Positions 1-8,883 of a stretch of 64,000 bases of DNA are shown here, one piece after another. Made by a program: the position numbers and the translations under genes. Source of the stretch: Marinifilum sp965230805 (GTDB taxonomy: Bacteria; Bacteroidota; Bacteroidia; Bacteroidales; Marinifilaceae); NCBI RefSeq assembly GCF_965230805.1, contig NZ_OZ246019.1, forward strand, positions 2,170,001 to 2,234,000, in the 5' to 3' direction. Position 1 is the stretch's first letter. Every line of letters starts with the position of its first letter. Under the pieces are notes generated by a model, which had not been told where the DNA came from, searched no databases, and saw only the letters and a list, made by a program, of their open reading frames with translations.

Positions 1-571
1 AATTATCCATAAAAACTGAATTTTCTCCCCACACATGTTCAAATAAACTCTCTTTGGTTAACACTCTGTTTTCACTTTCAATAAAATAAAGCAAGAGATC
101 ATATTCCTTTTTGCTAAGATCTACATTCTTTCCATTAATTTTTACCGATCTATTTTGTGTTTCAATTTCAATGTTTTCAAAAATAATATTGATTTTATCG
201 GTGTGGAAATTACGACGTAACAGAGCATTAATTCTAGCGTTTAGCTCCGATAAGTGAAACGGTTTTACCAGATAATCATCGGCACCCAGATTTAATCCAT
301 CTACACGATCTTCCAGTTTTTCCCTGGCAGAAATAATAATAACTCCGGTATCATCCCAATTGGATTTGATAAAAGAGATACAATCAAGTCCGTCGCCATC
401 GGGCAATCCTAGATCCAGAAGAATAATTGGAAAGAATTTCTTTTCGAATATCTCCTTAGCCATCGAAATCGTTGTGGCTTTTGTGCATACAAATCCTGAA
501 TTTTCAAGAAACTCAACAATGGTTTTTTGTAAACTTAAATCATCTTCGATTATTAGGATTTCTTTTTTCAT
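1..571 (-). CDS. OmpR/PhoB-family response regulator, C-terminus cut by window edge
   Basis: Reading leftward from an ATG at 571-569, the protein begins MKKEILIIEDD and continues for 189 codons without a stop until the window edge. The receiver domain shows the acidic pocket (IIEDD), the phosphoacceptor Asp in LLDLGLPDGDG, a Ser/Ala switch position in IIISARE, and the Lys of DDYLVKPF. After about residue 125 a winged-helix DNA-binding domain follows (KKEYDLL, then FEHVWGEN), which is the OmpR/PhoB arrangement. About 35 residues are probably missing beyond the edge. A partner histidine kinase, if adjacent, would lie outside the window. The start codon sits at the 3' end of a dispersed hairpin repeat (572-670), so its leader is shared with unrelated genes in this window. 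Family assignment is firm; the regulon is unknown. Confidence 0.9.
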   Translation of the reverse strand, partial: MKKEILIIEDDLSLQKTIVEFLENSGFVCTKATTISMAKEIFEKKFFPIILLDLGLPDGDGLDCISFIKSNWDDTGVIIISAREKLEDRVDGLNLGADDYLVKPFHLSELNARINALLRRNFHTDKINIIFENIEIETQNRSVKINGKNVDLSKKEYDLLLYFIESENRVLTKESLFEHVWGENSVFMDN

Positions 572-670
572 TCGTTTAAAATTTACTCCATTTGCCGAAT
601 GGAAGCCGCAAGATTAAAATAATCATTGCCGCTTGTGTGTAATAATTATTCTGATCGTGCCCGTTTCATT
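572..670 (-). repeat. Dispersed hairpin leader repeat, copy 1
   Basis: Read on the minus strand this runs from ATGAAACGGGCACGATCAG through a stem-loop (arms GATCAGAATAATTATT and AATGATTATTTTAATC, CACA-rich loop) and CTTGCGGCTTCCATTCGG to TTTAAACGA, immediately followed by the response-regulator ATG at 571. It is one of seven copies found by eye; others are near 11.0, 26.7, 33.1, 37.6, 58.3 and 59.5 kb. Confidence 0.85.
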
Positions 671-798
671 TTTGAATCTCTGTTCAGATTATATCAAATA
701 ACAAACTTACGAAAAGCAAAGAATATTTTAACGATCAAGTTTTTTTTTACATTTTTAAGTAATTTCGAATCATAAGCTATTCATAAAAAACAATACGG

Positions 799-2136
799 AT
801 GGGCAAAATTCGCGAATATTTTGATATTACAATGAACTTCCTGAGTAGGGGAGTGTGGAACATGCGTTTGAAAGATTTATCGGGACACCGTTATTTTCTG
901 ATCAGGCAATTGCGAATTTACCTGTTGGCAGTGAAAGGATTTTATGAGGACAAATGCCAGTTGAGAGCTTCGGCCTTAACATTTTACTCATTGCTTTCGG
1001 TAGTTCCGGTTTTGGCAATGGGTTTTGGAATTGCCAAAGGATTCGATTTGGAAGGAAAACTGGAAGCGGAATTGAAAGCTAATTTGGCTGGTCAGCAAGA
1101 GGTTTTAACCTGGCTGATTGAGTTTGCCAATAAAATGCTCGAGAATACCAAAGGATCGCTGATTGCCGGATTAGGATTTGTAATCCTATTCTGGTCGGTG
1201 GTAAAGGTTTTAAGCAATATCGAGGAATCGTTTAACGATGTTTGGCGAATTAAAAAGCCAAGAACCTGGGGACGAAAGTTTAGCGATTATACTGCACTAA
1301 TGATATTTGCCCCAATACTTTTGATTGGTTCCAGTGGTGCTACCGTTGTTTTGAAAACCATGATTCAACAAATTACACAGGGGAGTGGCTTGATGGAAAC
1401 CGTAGGCCCTTTTCTTACCTTCCTGATCAATTTAGCGCCTTTCTTTTTGGTGTGGGTGCTGTTTACTCTGCTTTATACATTCATGCCTAATACGCATGTA
1501 AAGTTCAAATCGGGATTAATAGCTGGGATTATTGCCGGAACCATTTATCAAATATTCCAGGTCTTGTACATCGAGTTTCAGGGAATGGTAACCACCTACA
1601 ATGCTGTTTACGGTAGTTTTGCTGCCCTGCCATTGTTCTTAATGTGGTTGCAATTGAGTTGGCTGGTGGTTTTGTTTGGAGCAGAAATATCCTTTGCCGA
1701 GCAGAATGTGGAAAATTACGAGTACGAAGCCGAAACGACAGAGATATCCTACGATTACAAGCGTTTATTGAGTTTGTATGTTTTGAATTTGATTGTGCAA
1801 AATTTCAAACAAGACAAAAAGCCCTTGTGTTCTCAGGAAATATCTCACCAGTTGGAAATGCCAATTCGCTTGGTGCGAGAGATATTATTCAATCTGCTTA
1901 GTGCCGGTCTGATTTCGGAGCTAACCACCGAGAAAGATAAACAAATGGCCTATCAGCCTGCCTTCGACATTAATGAAATGACCGTTAGTAAGGTGATTGA
2001 TTTATTGGAGAAATGGGGATCTGATAAGATTCCGGTTCTGGAAACCGAAGTGTATGCCGATTTAAAACTGATTGTGGCAGAGTACAGGAAATCTTTCTCG
2101 GTTGAGGGAAGAGAGATTTTGTTGAAGGACATTTAG
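799..2136 (+). CDS. YihY/BrkB family inner-membrane protein
   Basis: A 445-residue polytopic membrane protein. The first ~290 residues carry about six hydrophobic segments and the family signature region QLRASALTFYSLLSVVP near residue 55, plus a conserved region around VYGSFAALPLFLMWLQLSW before the last membrane segment. The remaining ~150 residues are soluble and look like a winged-helix domain (SQEISHQLEMPIRLVREIL, then SAGLISEL), common in Bacteroidota members but absent from short E. coli YihY. Biochemical function of the family is unsettled; older ribonuclease BN naming is a misassignment. The start follows ACGG with no clear Shine-Dalgarno. It stands alone between divergent and same-strand neighbours. 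Confidence 0.9.
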   Translation: MGKIREYFDITMNFLSRGVWNMRLKDLSGHRYFLIRQLRIYLLAVKGFYEDKCQLRASALTFYSLLSVVPVLAMGFGIAKGFDLEGKLEAELKANLAGQQEVLTWLIEFANKMLENTKGSLIAGLGFVILFWSVVKVLSNIEESFNDVWRIKKPRTWGRKFSDYTALMIFAPILLIGSSGATVVLKTMIQQITQGSGLMETVGPFLTFLINLAPFFLVWVLFTLLYTFMPNTHVKFKSGLIAGIIAGTIYQIFQVLYIEFQGMVTTYNAVYGSFAALPLFLMWLQLSWLVVLFGAEISFAEQNVENYEYEAETTEISYDYKRLLSLYVLNLIVQNFKQDKKPLCSQEISHQLEMPIRLVREILFNLLSAGLISELTTEKDKQMAYQPAFDINEMTVSKVIDLLEKWGSDKIPVLETEVYADLKLIVAEYRKSFSVEGREILLKDI

Positions 2137-2273
2137 AATGTATCAAGACACAAGTATCAAGTATCAAGAAAAGTATGATGTGATTATGTGAGCAAAATAG
2201 AAAGAATATAGTGTAAATTAATATTAGCAGTTATAGTCTTGATACTATAATCTCGCTACTCAATACTAAAAAT

Positions 2274-2507
2274 ATGATTTTCATCTTTGGAGCCAACGAT
2301 AAAGTAATAGAACAACGTCAATCATTTCAGCAGGAACACTGCTACAATTGCAACAATACAACTCACTGGATTTTGGAAAAGAATGCTACCTATGCCAGTT
2401 TGTTTTTTATCTCGGTTTTCCCAATAAAAACGAGGTACATCTATTATTGTCCGATTTGCAAAAATGGAAGGCAGTTGGAGAAAGAGGAATATGAAAGATT
2501 GAGGTAA
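2274..2507 (+). CDS. Small zinc-ribbon protein
   Basis: 77 residues. Two Cys pairs, HCYNCNN near residue 22 and YYCPICKNG near residue 58, are separated by a hydrophobic stretch (YASLFFISVFPIKTRYIYY), the layout of small zinc-ribbon proteins of Bacteroidota. The paired cysteines support zinc binding; no partner or process can be inferred. The upstream 137 bases contain degenerate short repeats (GTATCAAG units) and no clear promoter. A real gene is likely because of the two intact CxxC pairs. Confidence 0.7.
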   Translation: MIFIFGANDKVIEQRQSFQQEHCYNCNNTTHWILEKNATYASLFFISVFPIKTRYIYYCPICKNGRQLEKEEYERLR

Positions 2508-2602
2508 TTACTCAATTCCCAATTAATAATTACTGGTTTATCCTAGGATTGAGATATTAAGGTATCCCAAAAGCCAAGTCTGAGTACCTAAATTTCAACT
2601 AA

Positions 2603-4162
2603 ATGAACAACAAAACTGTTATCGCCATCTTTGCCTTGTGTATATTATTGATTTCATCATGTGCGAAGAAAGAGAAGAAAGAACTGCCTAAAATTGCTAT
2701 TGCAGGATTCTGGATTGAATGCAGTACTTTTTCGCCTGCCAAGAGCGAGGCTAAAGCCTTTAAGCAATTAAGAGGAGATGAGATTTTCGATTATTATCCG
2801 TTTTTTGGTGTAGACTCTACACTAAGAAAACAAGCCAATTGGGTGCCAACCTTAAGGGCTCGTGCCATTCCTGGCGGAGTAGTTACCAAAGAAACTTACG
2901 AAAGCTTCGTGAAAGAGATATTGGAAAAACTTAAGGTGAACGGTCCGTTTGATGGCATGTTTTTAGATATTCATGGCGCAAGCAGCGTTGAGGGAATGGA
3001 TGATCCGGAAGGGGATCTGATTAGCAGAATTAGACAGGTTGTAGGAACCGACTGCTTGATTTCAACCAGCATGGATTTGCATGGGAATGTAACCAAAGAG
3101 TTGGTAAAACAAACCGATTTAATAACCTGTTTCCGTTTGGCTCCACACGAAGATGCCATGGAGACCAGAAGAAGAGCCGTTCAGAATCTTGTAGATCGAC
3201 TAGAGAGCGGAAAAGGCAAACCTAAATACAAGGCATGGATTCCGGTTCCGGTGCTATTGCCCGGCGAAAAAACCAGTACTCGCATTGAACCGGGCAAAAG
3301 TCTGTATGCTAAAGTTGATCCGCTAAGCAAACAGGAAGGCGTGATTGACGCTGCAATATGGGTAGGCTATGCATGGGGCGATGCACCACGAAACATTGCA
3401 ACAGTTACTGCCTATGGCGATAACAAGGAGGAAGTGGCCAAAGCAGCCGAATACCTTGCAAAAAGCTTTTGGGATGTGCGAAAACAATTCGAGTTTGTAG
3501 CTCCGGTAGCCAGTTTGGATGAAAGTTTACATGCAGCCATTAATAGCGATAAAAAGCCTTTTATCATTAGTGATATGGGCGATAACCCAACAGCAGGAGG
3601 TGCCGGTGATGTGACCTGGACACTTGCCGAGCTTTTAAAAAGACCGGAGTTTAAAAAGGCAAATGGGCCTAGCTTAATTTATGCTTCAATTCCAGGACCA
3701 AAATTCGTTGAGAAGGCTGTGAAATTGGGAGAAGGCGCGATGATTGAGGCAGAGGCCGGTGCAAATGTTGATTCACGTTACTCGGGGCCAGTTTTGCTGA
3801 AAGGAAAGATTGAAAAAATAAGACATGGCGATAAACATGCCGAAACCGAAGTGGTGGTGAAAGTAGGAAGCATGCATGTAATTGTTACAAAAATTCGTAA
3901 GCCATACCATCACGAAGCTGATTTTACCAATTTGGGATTGAATCCGCGTAAGACGGATATTGTAATGGTGAAAATCGGCTATTTGGTGCCAGAACTGTAC
4001 AAGATGCGTGGTGATTGGCTGATGGCCCTTACTCCAGGAGGTGTTGATCAGGATTTAATTCGCTTGGGGCACAAACGCATACAACGCCCGATGTTCCCAT
4101 TCGATGCTGATATGGAAGATCCCGACCTGTCGGCTCGCATGATTCCATTGGCGAACGAATAA
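2603..4162 (+). CDS. M81-family (MlrC-like) lipoprotein
   Basis: 519 residues with a lipoprotein signal peptide (lipobox LLISSC, Cys about residue 20), so it is probably anchored in the periplasm or on the outer membrane. The mature part resembles the M81/MlrC (microcystinase C) family: metal-ligand motifs FLDIHGASS and SMDLHGNVT, and the conserved DMGDNPTAGGAGD loop in the C-terminal half. The family name comes from linear microcystin hydrolysis, but most members have unknown substrates, so a toxin-degrading role is not implied. Membrane anchoring is unusual compared with cytoplasmic proteobacterial members. A MITE lies 18 bases after the stop codon and a terminator hairpin follows the MITE. 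Confidence 0.87.
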   Translation: MNNKTVIAIFALCILLISSCAKKEKKELPKIAIAGFWIECSTFSPAKSEAKAFKQLRGDEIFDYYPFFGVDSTLRKQANWVPTLRARAIPGGVVTKETYESFVKEILEKLKVNGPFDGMFLDIHGASSVEGMDDPEGDLISRIRQVVGTDCLISTSMDLHGNVTKELVKQTDLITCFRLAPHEDAMETRRRAVQNLVDRLESGKGKPKYKAWIPVPVLLPGEKTSTRIEPGKSLYAKVDPLSKQEGVIDAAIWVGYAWGDAPRNIATVTAYGDNKEEVAKAAEYLAKSFWDVRKQFEFVAPVASLDESLHAAINSDKKPFIISDMGDNPTAGGAGDVTWTLAELLKRPEFKKANGPSLIYASIPGPKFVEKAVKLGEGAMIEAEAGANVDSRYSGPVLLKGKIEKIRHGDKHAETEVVVKVGSMHVIVTKIRKPYHHEADFTNLGLNPRKTDIVMVKIGYLVPELYKMRGDWLMALTPGGVDQDLIRLGHKRIQRPMFPFDADMEDPDLSARMIPLANE

Positions 4163-4180
4163 AACACAACAGTTACCTAT

Positions 4181-4449
4181 TAACGCGAGTTCGACGTAAA
4201 ATTCTATCCACAGAAAGTTCTATTTGGGATAGATTTGCATTAAAAATTTGGAAAGAATAGCGTGCTATTTTGAGGAATTTTTAATGTGAAGATGTCGTAA
4301 AGAGAACTTTCCATTATGTGTTTGCCTGCTTTCGGCATAAATTTCCTCAAATCTTCTTGAAATATCCCGATATTCCTTCGAAAATTTGAGAAAATTTCTA
4401 CTCAAAATCAGATCAAACTGTGAACGAATTTTACGTCGAATTCACGTTA
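4181..4449 (+). mobile_element. 269-bp MITE-like element, copy A
   Basis: Ends are a 24-bp imperfect inverted repeat (left TAACGCGAGTTCGACGTAAA..., right complement TAACGTGAATTCGACGTAAA...). The interior has no ORF. An equally long copy in opposite orientation lies at 25064-25332 with nearly the same sequence throughout. Size, terminal inverted repeats, lack of coding capacity and two copies fit a non-autonomous transposable element. The transposase family is unknown. Confidence 0.85.
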
Positions 4450-4457
4450 TTAGGTAT

Positions 4458-4484
4458 AGGCGCACGGCAGTGCGTCTTTTTTTG
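4458..4484 (+). terminator. Rho-independent terminator
   Basis: Stem GCGCAC/GTGCGT with a GGCA loop followed by TCTTTTTTT. It is the first terminator after the MlrC-like gene and is separated from that stop codon by the MITE. Confidence 0.75.
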
Positions 4485-5036
4485 TGCCTTATTGTGTGCT
4501 TGTGTTTACATGCTAAACAGAAAAGAAATCAATCATAAACCAGAGGAAATATCATTGATAAAAGTATAAATCATTTGTACAATCCTAAAAAACTTTTTGT
4601 TATTTTAGTAAAGTGATGTAAAGAAAGTTAAATCACTAACGAATTTGTTGCTTTTAGAAGTAGATGATGCTAAAATGATGGTGTGTGTTTTATAAATAAT
4701 TGTAAAATTTAAAATTACAATGTTAAAAGGTATCACAATTCATTATAAGAAAAGAAAACAGGCATAAATTTGATTAAGGAAGGTTGATAATGATAAATCG
4801 AAAGTAAAGCATTGTAGTTCGAAAGTATTTGAGGAGTGTACGAAGTCTAAACAATGTTATGCGAAAGCCTCTGTTTGGTTAACGATCCACGATTATAGAT
4901 AAGCGATAGTTAAAGAAAAATCTACGCAAGTATCTTAATTAATAAAAATGGTATATAACTTTACTGCTTGTGTAAAGATCTTTTAAGAGAAGACAATACT
5001 TTAAATCAGGATAAACCCGATACAGATATCAGACTT
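4485..5036. other. Intergenic stretch without recognised feature
   Basis: About 550 bases of AT-rich DNA. I see no tRNA, riboswitch, strong hairpin or conserved coding frame. It presumably holds the promoter of the gene starting at 5037. Confidence 0.5.
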
Positions 5037-5948
5037 ATGAACAAAGCCCAAAAACGCATATTCAAACAAGCCATACGATTGCAAGAGTTTAGCGCACATA
5101 GTGCAATATTACAAAGCGATCCTTTCTATCAGGAGGCTTACCAAAAACTGCATGCTTTGGTGAATGAACTGGAAGAGTTGAATCAGATGCAATATCAAAA
5201 CAAGGGTAAAATGGCTTTCGACAAGCAGAAAAGTCGTGAGCAATTAGAGTCGCATTGTTTTCAGGTGGCTTGTTTGTTAAAAAGCTATGGTAACTTTTAT
5301 CATTTTGTACCTTTTGCTTGCTTAAAAGGATATGGAAAAAACCAGCTTTACAAGTATTCCGGAAATAATCTATTATCAAGTTCGGTAAGCCTGCAGAAAA
5401 TTATCGAGGAATATCCTGAGGAGAGTGAGAAGGCTATGGTTGGGGATTTTTGGGAACAGGAATTGAAGAACAGCATAGCCACCTTCGATAAATTATTGGA
5501 TGATCCGAAATGGCGAAAGAAAGAACTGAAAGCAACAGGCGAGAGTATACAGGATAGATTAAAGCAATACCAAAATTTGCTGAATCATGTAATCGTGCCC
5601 TATGTAAAGGGCAAGTATGCAAGCACCGACTCCGACTTGCTTTTTGATGTGGAAAATGTATTGAGATATGAAAAGATCCCCAGACGAAAAATCAGTTTGG
5701 TAGGAACGATTAAGGATGATCGGGGTGTTCCTGTGCATCGGCCAAGACTAACGATAGACAATAAAAAAACCATGGTGAAACGAGGTGCAAAGGGTAACTT
5801 TTTTATCAAAAACCTAAGCGCAGGCCGGCATAGTTTGGTGTTTACCTGCAAGAACTATGAAAGTGTGACAAAAGAAGTGATGATTGTAAAGGATAAGCTT
5901 TGCAGGCTGGATGTGGTGATGAAAATGAAAACAATTCGTAATTTTTGA
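5037..5948 (+). CDS. Hypothetical protein with C-terminal carboxypeptidase-regulatory-like domain
   Basis: The chosen start gives MNKAQKRIFKQ and 303 residues; an earlier in-frame ATG at 4968 would add 23 residues of poor character. The first ~220 residues are helical and charged with no family I recognise. The last ~80 residues (LVGTIKDDRGVPVHRPRLTI to DVVMKMK) match the pattern of a carboxypeptidase-regulatory or CarboxypepD_reg-like beta-sandwich, with GxVxDxxGxP at its start and a GNFFIKNLSAGRHSL turn. No signal peptide is visible, which is odd for that domain type. It may share a transcript with the thioredoxin-like gene 28 bases downstream. Function unknown. Confidence 0.7.
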   Translation: MNKAQKRIFKQAIRLQEFSAHSAILQSDPFYQEAYQKLHALVNELEELNQMQYQNKGKMAFDKQKSREQLESHCFQVACLLKSYGNFYHFVPFACLKGYGKNQLYKYSGNNLLSSSVSLQKIIEEYPEESEKAMVGDFWEQELKNSIATFDKLLDDPKWRKKELKATGESIQDRLKQYQNLLNHVIVPYVKGKYASTDSDLLFDVENVLRYEKIPRRKISLVGTIKDDRGVPVHRPRLTIDNKKTMVKRGAKGNFFIKNLSAGRHSLVFTCKNYESVTKEVMIVKDKLCRLDVVMKMKTIRNF

Positions 5949-5976
5949 AAGCGAAATTCATAATACCCATATTGCC

Positions 5977-6474
5977 ATGAAATTCCTGCTCGCCCTTACC
6001 ATTTCGATTATTGCTTTTTCTTGCAGTAATCCTGTTGATGAGAATAGAATCATCGATTCGGAGCAATTCGCCGAAATCGTATCACAGAAAGACAAAACAC
6101 TGGTTTACATCTATACTACTTGGTGCAGCGGTTGCCGCAAAAGTTTAGAGCAAACCTTGCCCAAGCTTATGCACGATATCAATACAGAAGATTATCAGCT
6201 GGTGCTGATTGCGGTTAGCAAAAACAGGGCAGAGGTAGACTCATTGGTAGCCGCCAGTGCTTTAAGCAATAGTTCTTATTTTCTGGATTTTATTGGTCCC
6301 GATAAAGGCAAATTCCAATCGCTAGGGATTAGGCAGTTTCTCACTTCTAATTTTCCTGATGATAAGATCTACACAGGAGGAATTCCTGTTTTTTTTCTTG
6401 TGAATCGGGATAAGAAGATCCTGGAAAAGAAGCTTCCGCATGCTTATGATGAGGTGGTGGAGTTGTTGAATTGA
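5977..6474 (+). CDS. Thioredoxin-like lipoprotein
   Basis: 165 residues starting MKFLLALTISIIAFSC, a lipoprotein signal with lipobox IAFSC. The mature domain has a thioredoxin fold pattern with active-site motif TTWCSGCRK near residue 48 and a probable cis-Pro turn in GGIPVFFLVN near residue 145. A redox role in the periplasm is likely, either reduction or thiol exchange in exported proteins; the CSGC dipeptide differs from the CGPC of the TlpA-like protein at 20692. It lies just downstream of the hypothetical gene ending at 5948. Confidence 0.82.
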   Translation: MKFLLALTISIIAFSCSNPVDENRIIDSEQFAEIVSQKDKTLVYIYTTWCSGCRKSLEQTLPKLMHDINTEDYQLVLIAVSKNRAEVDSLVAASALSNSSYFLDFIGPDKGKFQSLGIRQFLTSNFPDDKIYTGGIPVFFLVNRDKKILEKKLPHAYDEVVELLN

Positions 6475-6510
6475 AAAGGGACTTGGTTAAAATATGTGCA
6501 TGCTATTTTT

Positions 6511-6617
6511 CTTGCAGATTGGCGCAGTTTGCAGGTAGTGTTTTTCGAGTCATACCCTGACATTTACAGCTTGGTAATAGTCAGAGCATGACTTAGGGGA
6601 TGGTGCTTTTTTTTGTG
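6511..6617 (+). repeat. Lone copy of the ~160-bp hairpin repeat arrayed at 16.7-17.4 kb
   Basis: Contains TCATACCCTGACATTTACAG, CTTGGTAATAGTCAGAGCATGA and a T-rich tract, closely matching the array at 16714-17370. The preceding CAGATTGGCGCAGTTTGCAGG also matches the variant unit near 16955. It lies at the far end of the B12 and leucine-rich gene block. Confidence 0.85.
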
Positions 6618-6667
6618 TTTTCTTGGAATAGAAACGAAACACAGGAACTCTTTTCGATCATGACAAA

Positions 6668-6699
6668 TAAAAAACCCCTTGCAGGATGAATGCAAGGGG
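6668..6699 (-). terminator. Rho-independent terminator after the leucine-rich lipoprotein genes
   Basis: On the minus strand the stem CCCCTTGCA/TGCAAGGGG, nine perfect pairs with a seven-base loop, is followed by TTTTTT. It lies 29 bases after the stop of the gene at 6729. Confidence 0.85.
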
Positions 6700-6728
6700 A
6701 AGTAATGGTTTAGATATCCTTGTTTTAA

Positions 6729-8786
6729 TTATTCGCCAATAAACTCACCGTCTTTCATATTTTGGAAAGTTGGGTTGTATTTACAGCTTTTTACTTTCCA
6801 ATTTTCTTCGGATAGAGAGGCTACTGCATTCTGCAGACCTGAAAAATCGTTTAGGTTGGCACAGTTGATAATCTCTACTCTTCCAATTTTTGTAACAGTA
6901 GTAAATGCATTAAGATCTGTTATAGGGCATCTGGAGGCTGCTCCTGTCCAATTGGCTCCTTTTATCTTCAGTTCACTTGAAATTTCGGTTAAAAGTGGCC
7001 ATTCGAGGGTTTTCAAAGCCCATGGGACCATCAGGTTGAATCGGTCCATTTTTTTGAGCTTTGGTGCTTTTATACTGATCAAATCAACCAGTCCTATTTT
7101 TAATTCACCAATGCTTTCCAAATCGGTAAATTCCAATTCGGTTTGATCAGAACCAGAGGTTTGAGAATATGCATTTAAGTCTTTTACCGACTCAATGGTA
7201 ATCTTGGGCAGATTGTATTGTGATACCTTTAGCTCTCCGGATATTGTTTCTATTCCCTGAAGAGTTGGGAATGCAGTTGCTGATTTATATCCATTCAAAA
7301 TGAGTGTGTTTAGGCTTTTTGGTAAATTTAAGTTCTCCAACGCATAAGCACCTCCTAATTCAATACTTTCAAGATCTGAGATTTTTGAAAAGTCAAGACT
7401 TTTAGTTTCTGCGATTTTACTATATTCTATCATTGGGCAAGCGCTAAGTTTTGGAAAAGCAATCTCTTCAGCAGCCACGTTAGAAATATAGAGTTCCGTA
7501 CCAATATTTGTAAGTTCAGGACATTTTATCTCTTTAACAAATGCTGTGTCCCAAGTACCCGAAATCTTAAGAGAACCTGTGCTCGTTAATTTTGGCAATT
7601 CCACTTTAAGCAAAGCAATAAGGCCAATTAGATCTAAATTATTGTTTACTGTTGTAAGTTCGGGAAGGTACAATTCTTCAAGAATCCCATTCGAGCCAAC
7701 ATTAAAAACAATTGAGTTGGCATGTGTTAGTTTTGGCAAATTTAAGCTAAGTAATGAATCAAGGCCTTTTAAATTAACTTGATTAACATTTTTTAGCTCA
7801 TCAAGTTTTAGATTATTTAATTGTGTAAGAGAGCTTAGTTTTAAATTGCCACCAATGCTAGTCAGTTTTGATAAATCTATTTCTTCATTTGTTTTCAGAT
7901 GAGTAAAAGAGACTGAACCAAGTACCGATGTAAGCTTGCTTAACTCAAGTTTTTTCAGCACATTGTTTGATCCTGCAACGGCTTCATTTTTTTCTGATTG
8001 AATACTAAAATTTCCATAAATGTTATTTAGAGATGAAAGTACAATGGATTCGATAGAGTCTGAGTTAATGGTAACAGCATATGCATTTTCAAGTTTTGGA
8101 AAATCAACACTACTCACTTTTGCAGTATTTACATATACTTTACCAACTGAAGCTAATGATTCAAATTGAATCTCGACTTTTTGCTTGGGATTGAAAGCTT
8201 TGTCTTGGTTTCCAAAATAGATGTTTCCGGCTTTTTTGAGCTTTTTAAGTGCATTGAACTGATCCAAGCCAAAAGAATCTTTAATTACAATGTTTTTCGA
8301 TACTTCTGTAATGTTATTCAGTGCATCAAGGTTTTCAACATCGTCAATAATAAGATTACCATCAATTATTGTGACACCTTTACTTGCAAAAGCATCAACA
8401 TCGGCTTGTGTTAATAGGCTCACGTCGCCATTGCTGCTTATTTGGTTTTTAATTAGGGAAAAATAATAGGTTTTTTCTTCGTTGTTGTAAGATTTTACCT
8501 TGAAATCAAGCGTTTTATCCCAATCGCTTATGGTTTTAGGATCTGGCGTGATTTCTGATAGTTCGGAGATTTGATATTCTGCTTTGGCATTGCTTAAATC
8601 TACATTTGCGTTAATTTCAATGGTAATGCTATCGCCTGTAATTAAAGCATCGTATTGTGTGCCATCTTTTACCAACTGAAAAAAGCTGATATAATTGTCT
8701 GTTCCTTCGAAAGGACTATCGTCATCGCTACAACTGCAAAGACCGATGAAAAGGCCCAATGCGGCCATTATGATTTTATTCTTCAT
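6729..8786 (-). CDS. Leucine-rich-repeat surface lipoprotein (paralogue 2)
   Basis: 685 residues with lipoprotein signal (GLCSCSDDD). After the Cys comes a short beta-sandwich-like domain (about residues 30-115) containing the signature PDPKTISDW and a YYFSL ending, then about 500 residues of irregular leucine-rich repeats of the type LxLPxLTxVGNLxI. The likely location is the cell surface, where such repeats bind proteins or glycans. It is about 98 bases downstream of a paralogue with the same domain order, so the pair is probably a tandem duplication and may be cotranscribed. A strong terminator follows. The binding partner is unknown; proximity to the B12 genes is suggestive only. Confidence 0.85.
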   Translation of the reverse strand: MKNKIIMAALGLFIGLCSCSDDDSPFEGTDNYISFFQLVKDGTQYDALITGDSITIEINANVDLSNAKAEYQISELSEITPDPKTISDWDKTLDFKVKSYNNEEKTYYFSLIKNQISSNGDVSLLTQADVDAFASKGVTIIDGNLIIDDVENLDALNNITEVSKNIVIKDSFGLDQFNALKKLKKAGNIYFGNQDKAFNPKQKVEIQFESLASVGKVYVNTAKVSSVDFPKLENAYAVTINSDSIESIVLSSLNNIYGNFSIQSEKNEAVAGSNNVLKKLELSKLTSVLGSVSFTHLKTNEEIDLSKLTSIGGNLKLSSLTQLNNLKLDELKNVNQVNLKGLDSLLSLNLPKLTHANSIVFNVGSNGILEELYLPELTTVNNNLDLIGLIALLKVELPKLTSTGSLKISGTWDTAFVKEIKCPELTNIGTELYISNVAAEEIAFPKLSACPMIEYSKIAETKSLDFSKISDLESIELGGAYALENLNLPKSLNTLILNGYKSATAFPTLQGIETISGELKVSQYNLPKITIESVKDLNAYSQTSGSDQTELEFTDLESIGELKIGLVDLISIKAPKLKKMDRFNLMVPWALKTLEWPLLTEISSELKIKGANWTGAASRCPITDLNAFTTVTKIGRVEIINCANLNDFSGLQNAVASLSEENWKVKSCKYNPTFQNMKDGEFIGE

Positions 8787-8883
8787 TTTGTATGATTTCT
8801 TATTAAAACTAATAGAAGATGGATGAGTGAAATAATAGGTTTTGTACGAATCATTTCACCATTTTAATCTCTTCTGTTCCGAC

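Noticed and set aside
2137..2273. GTATCAAG-type short repeats as a regulatory array
   Set aside because: Irregular spacing and low complexity; typical of degenerate intergenic DNA.
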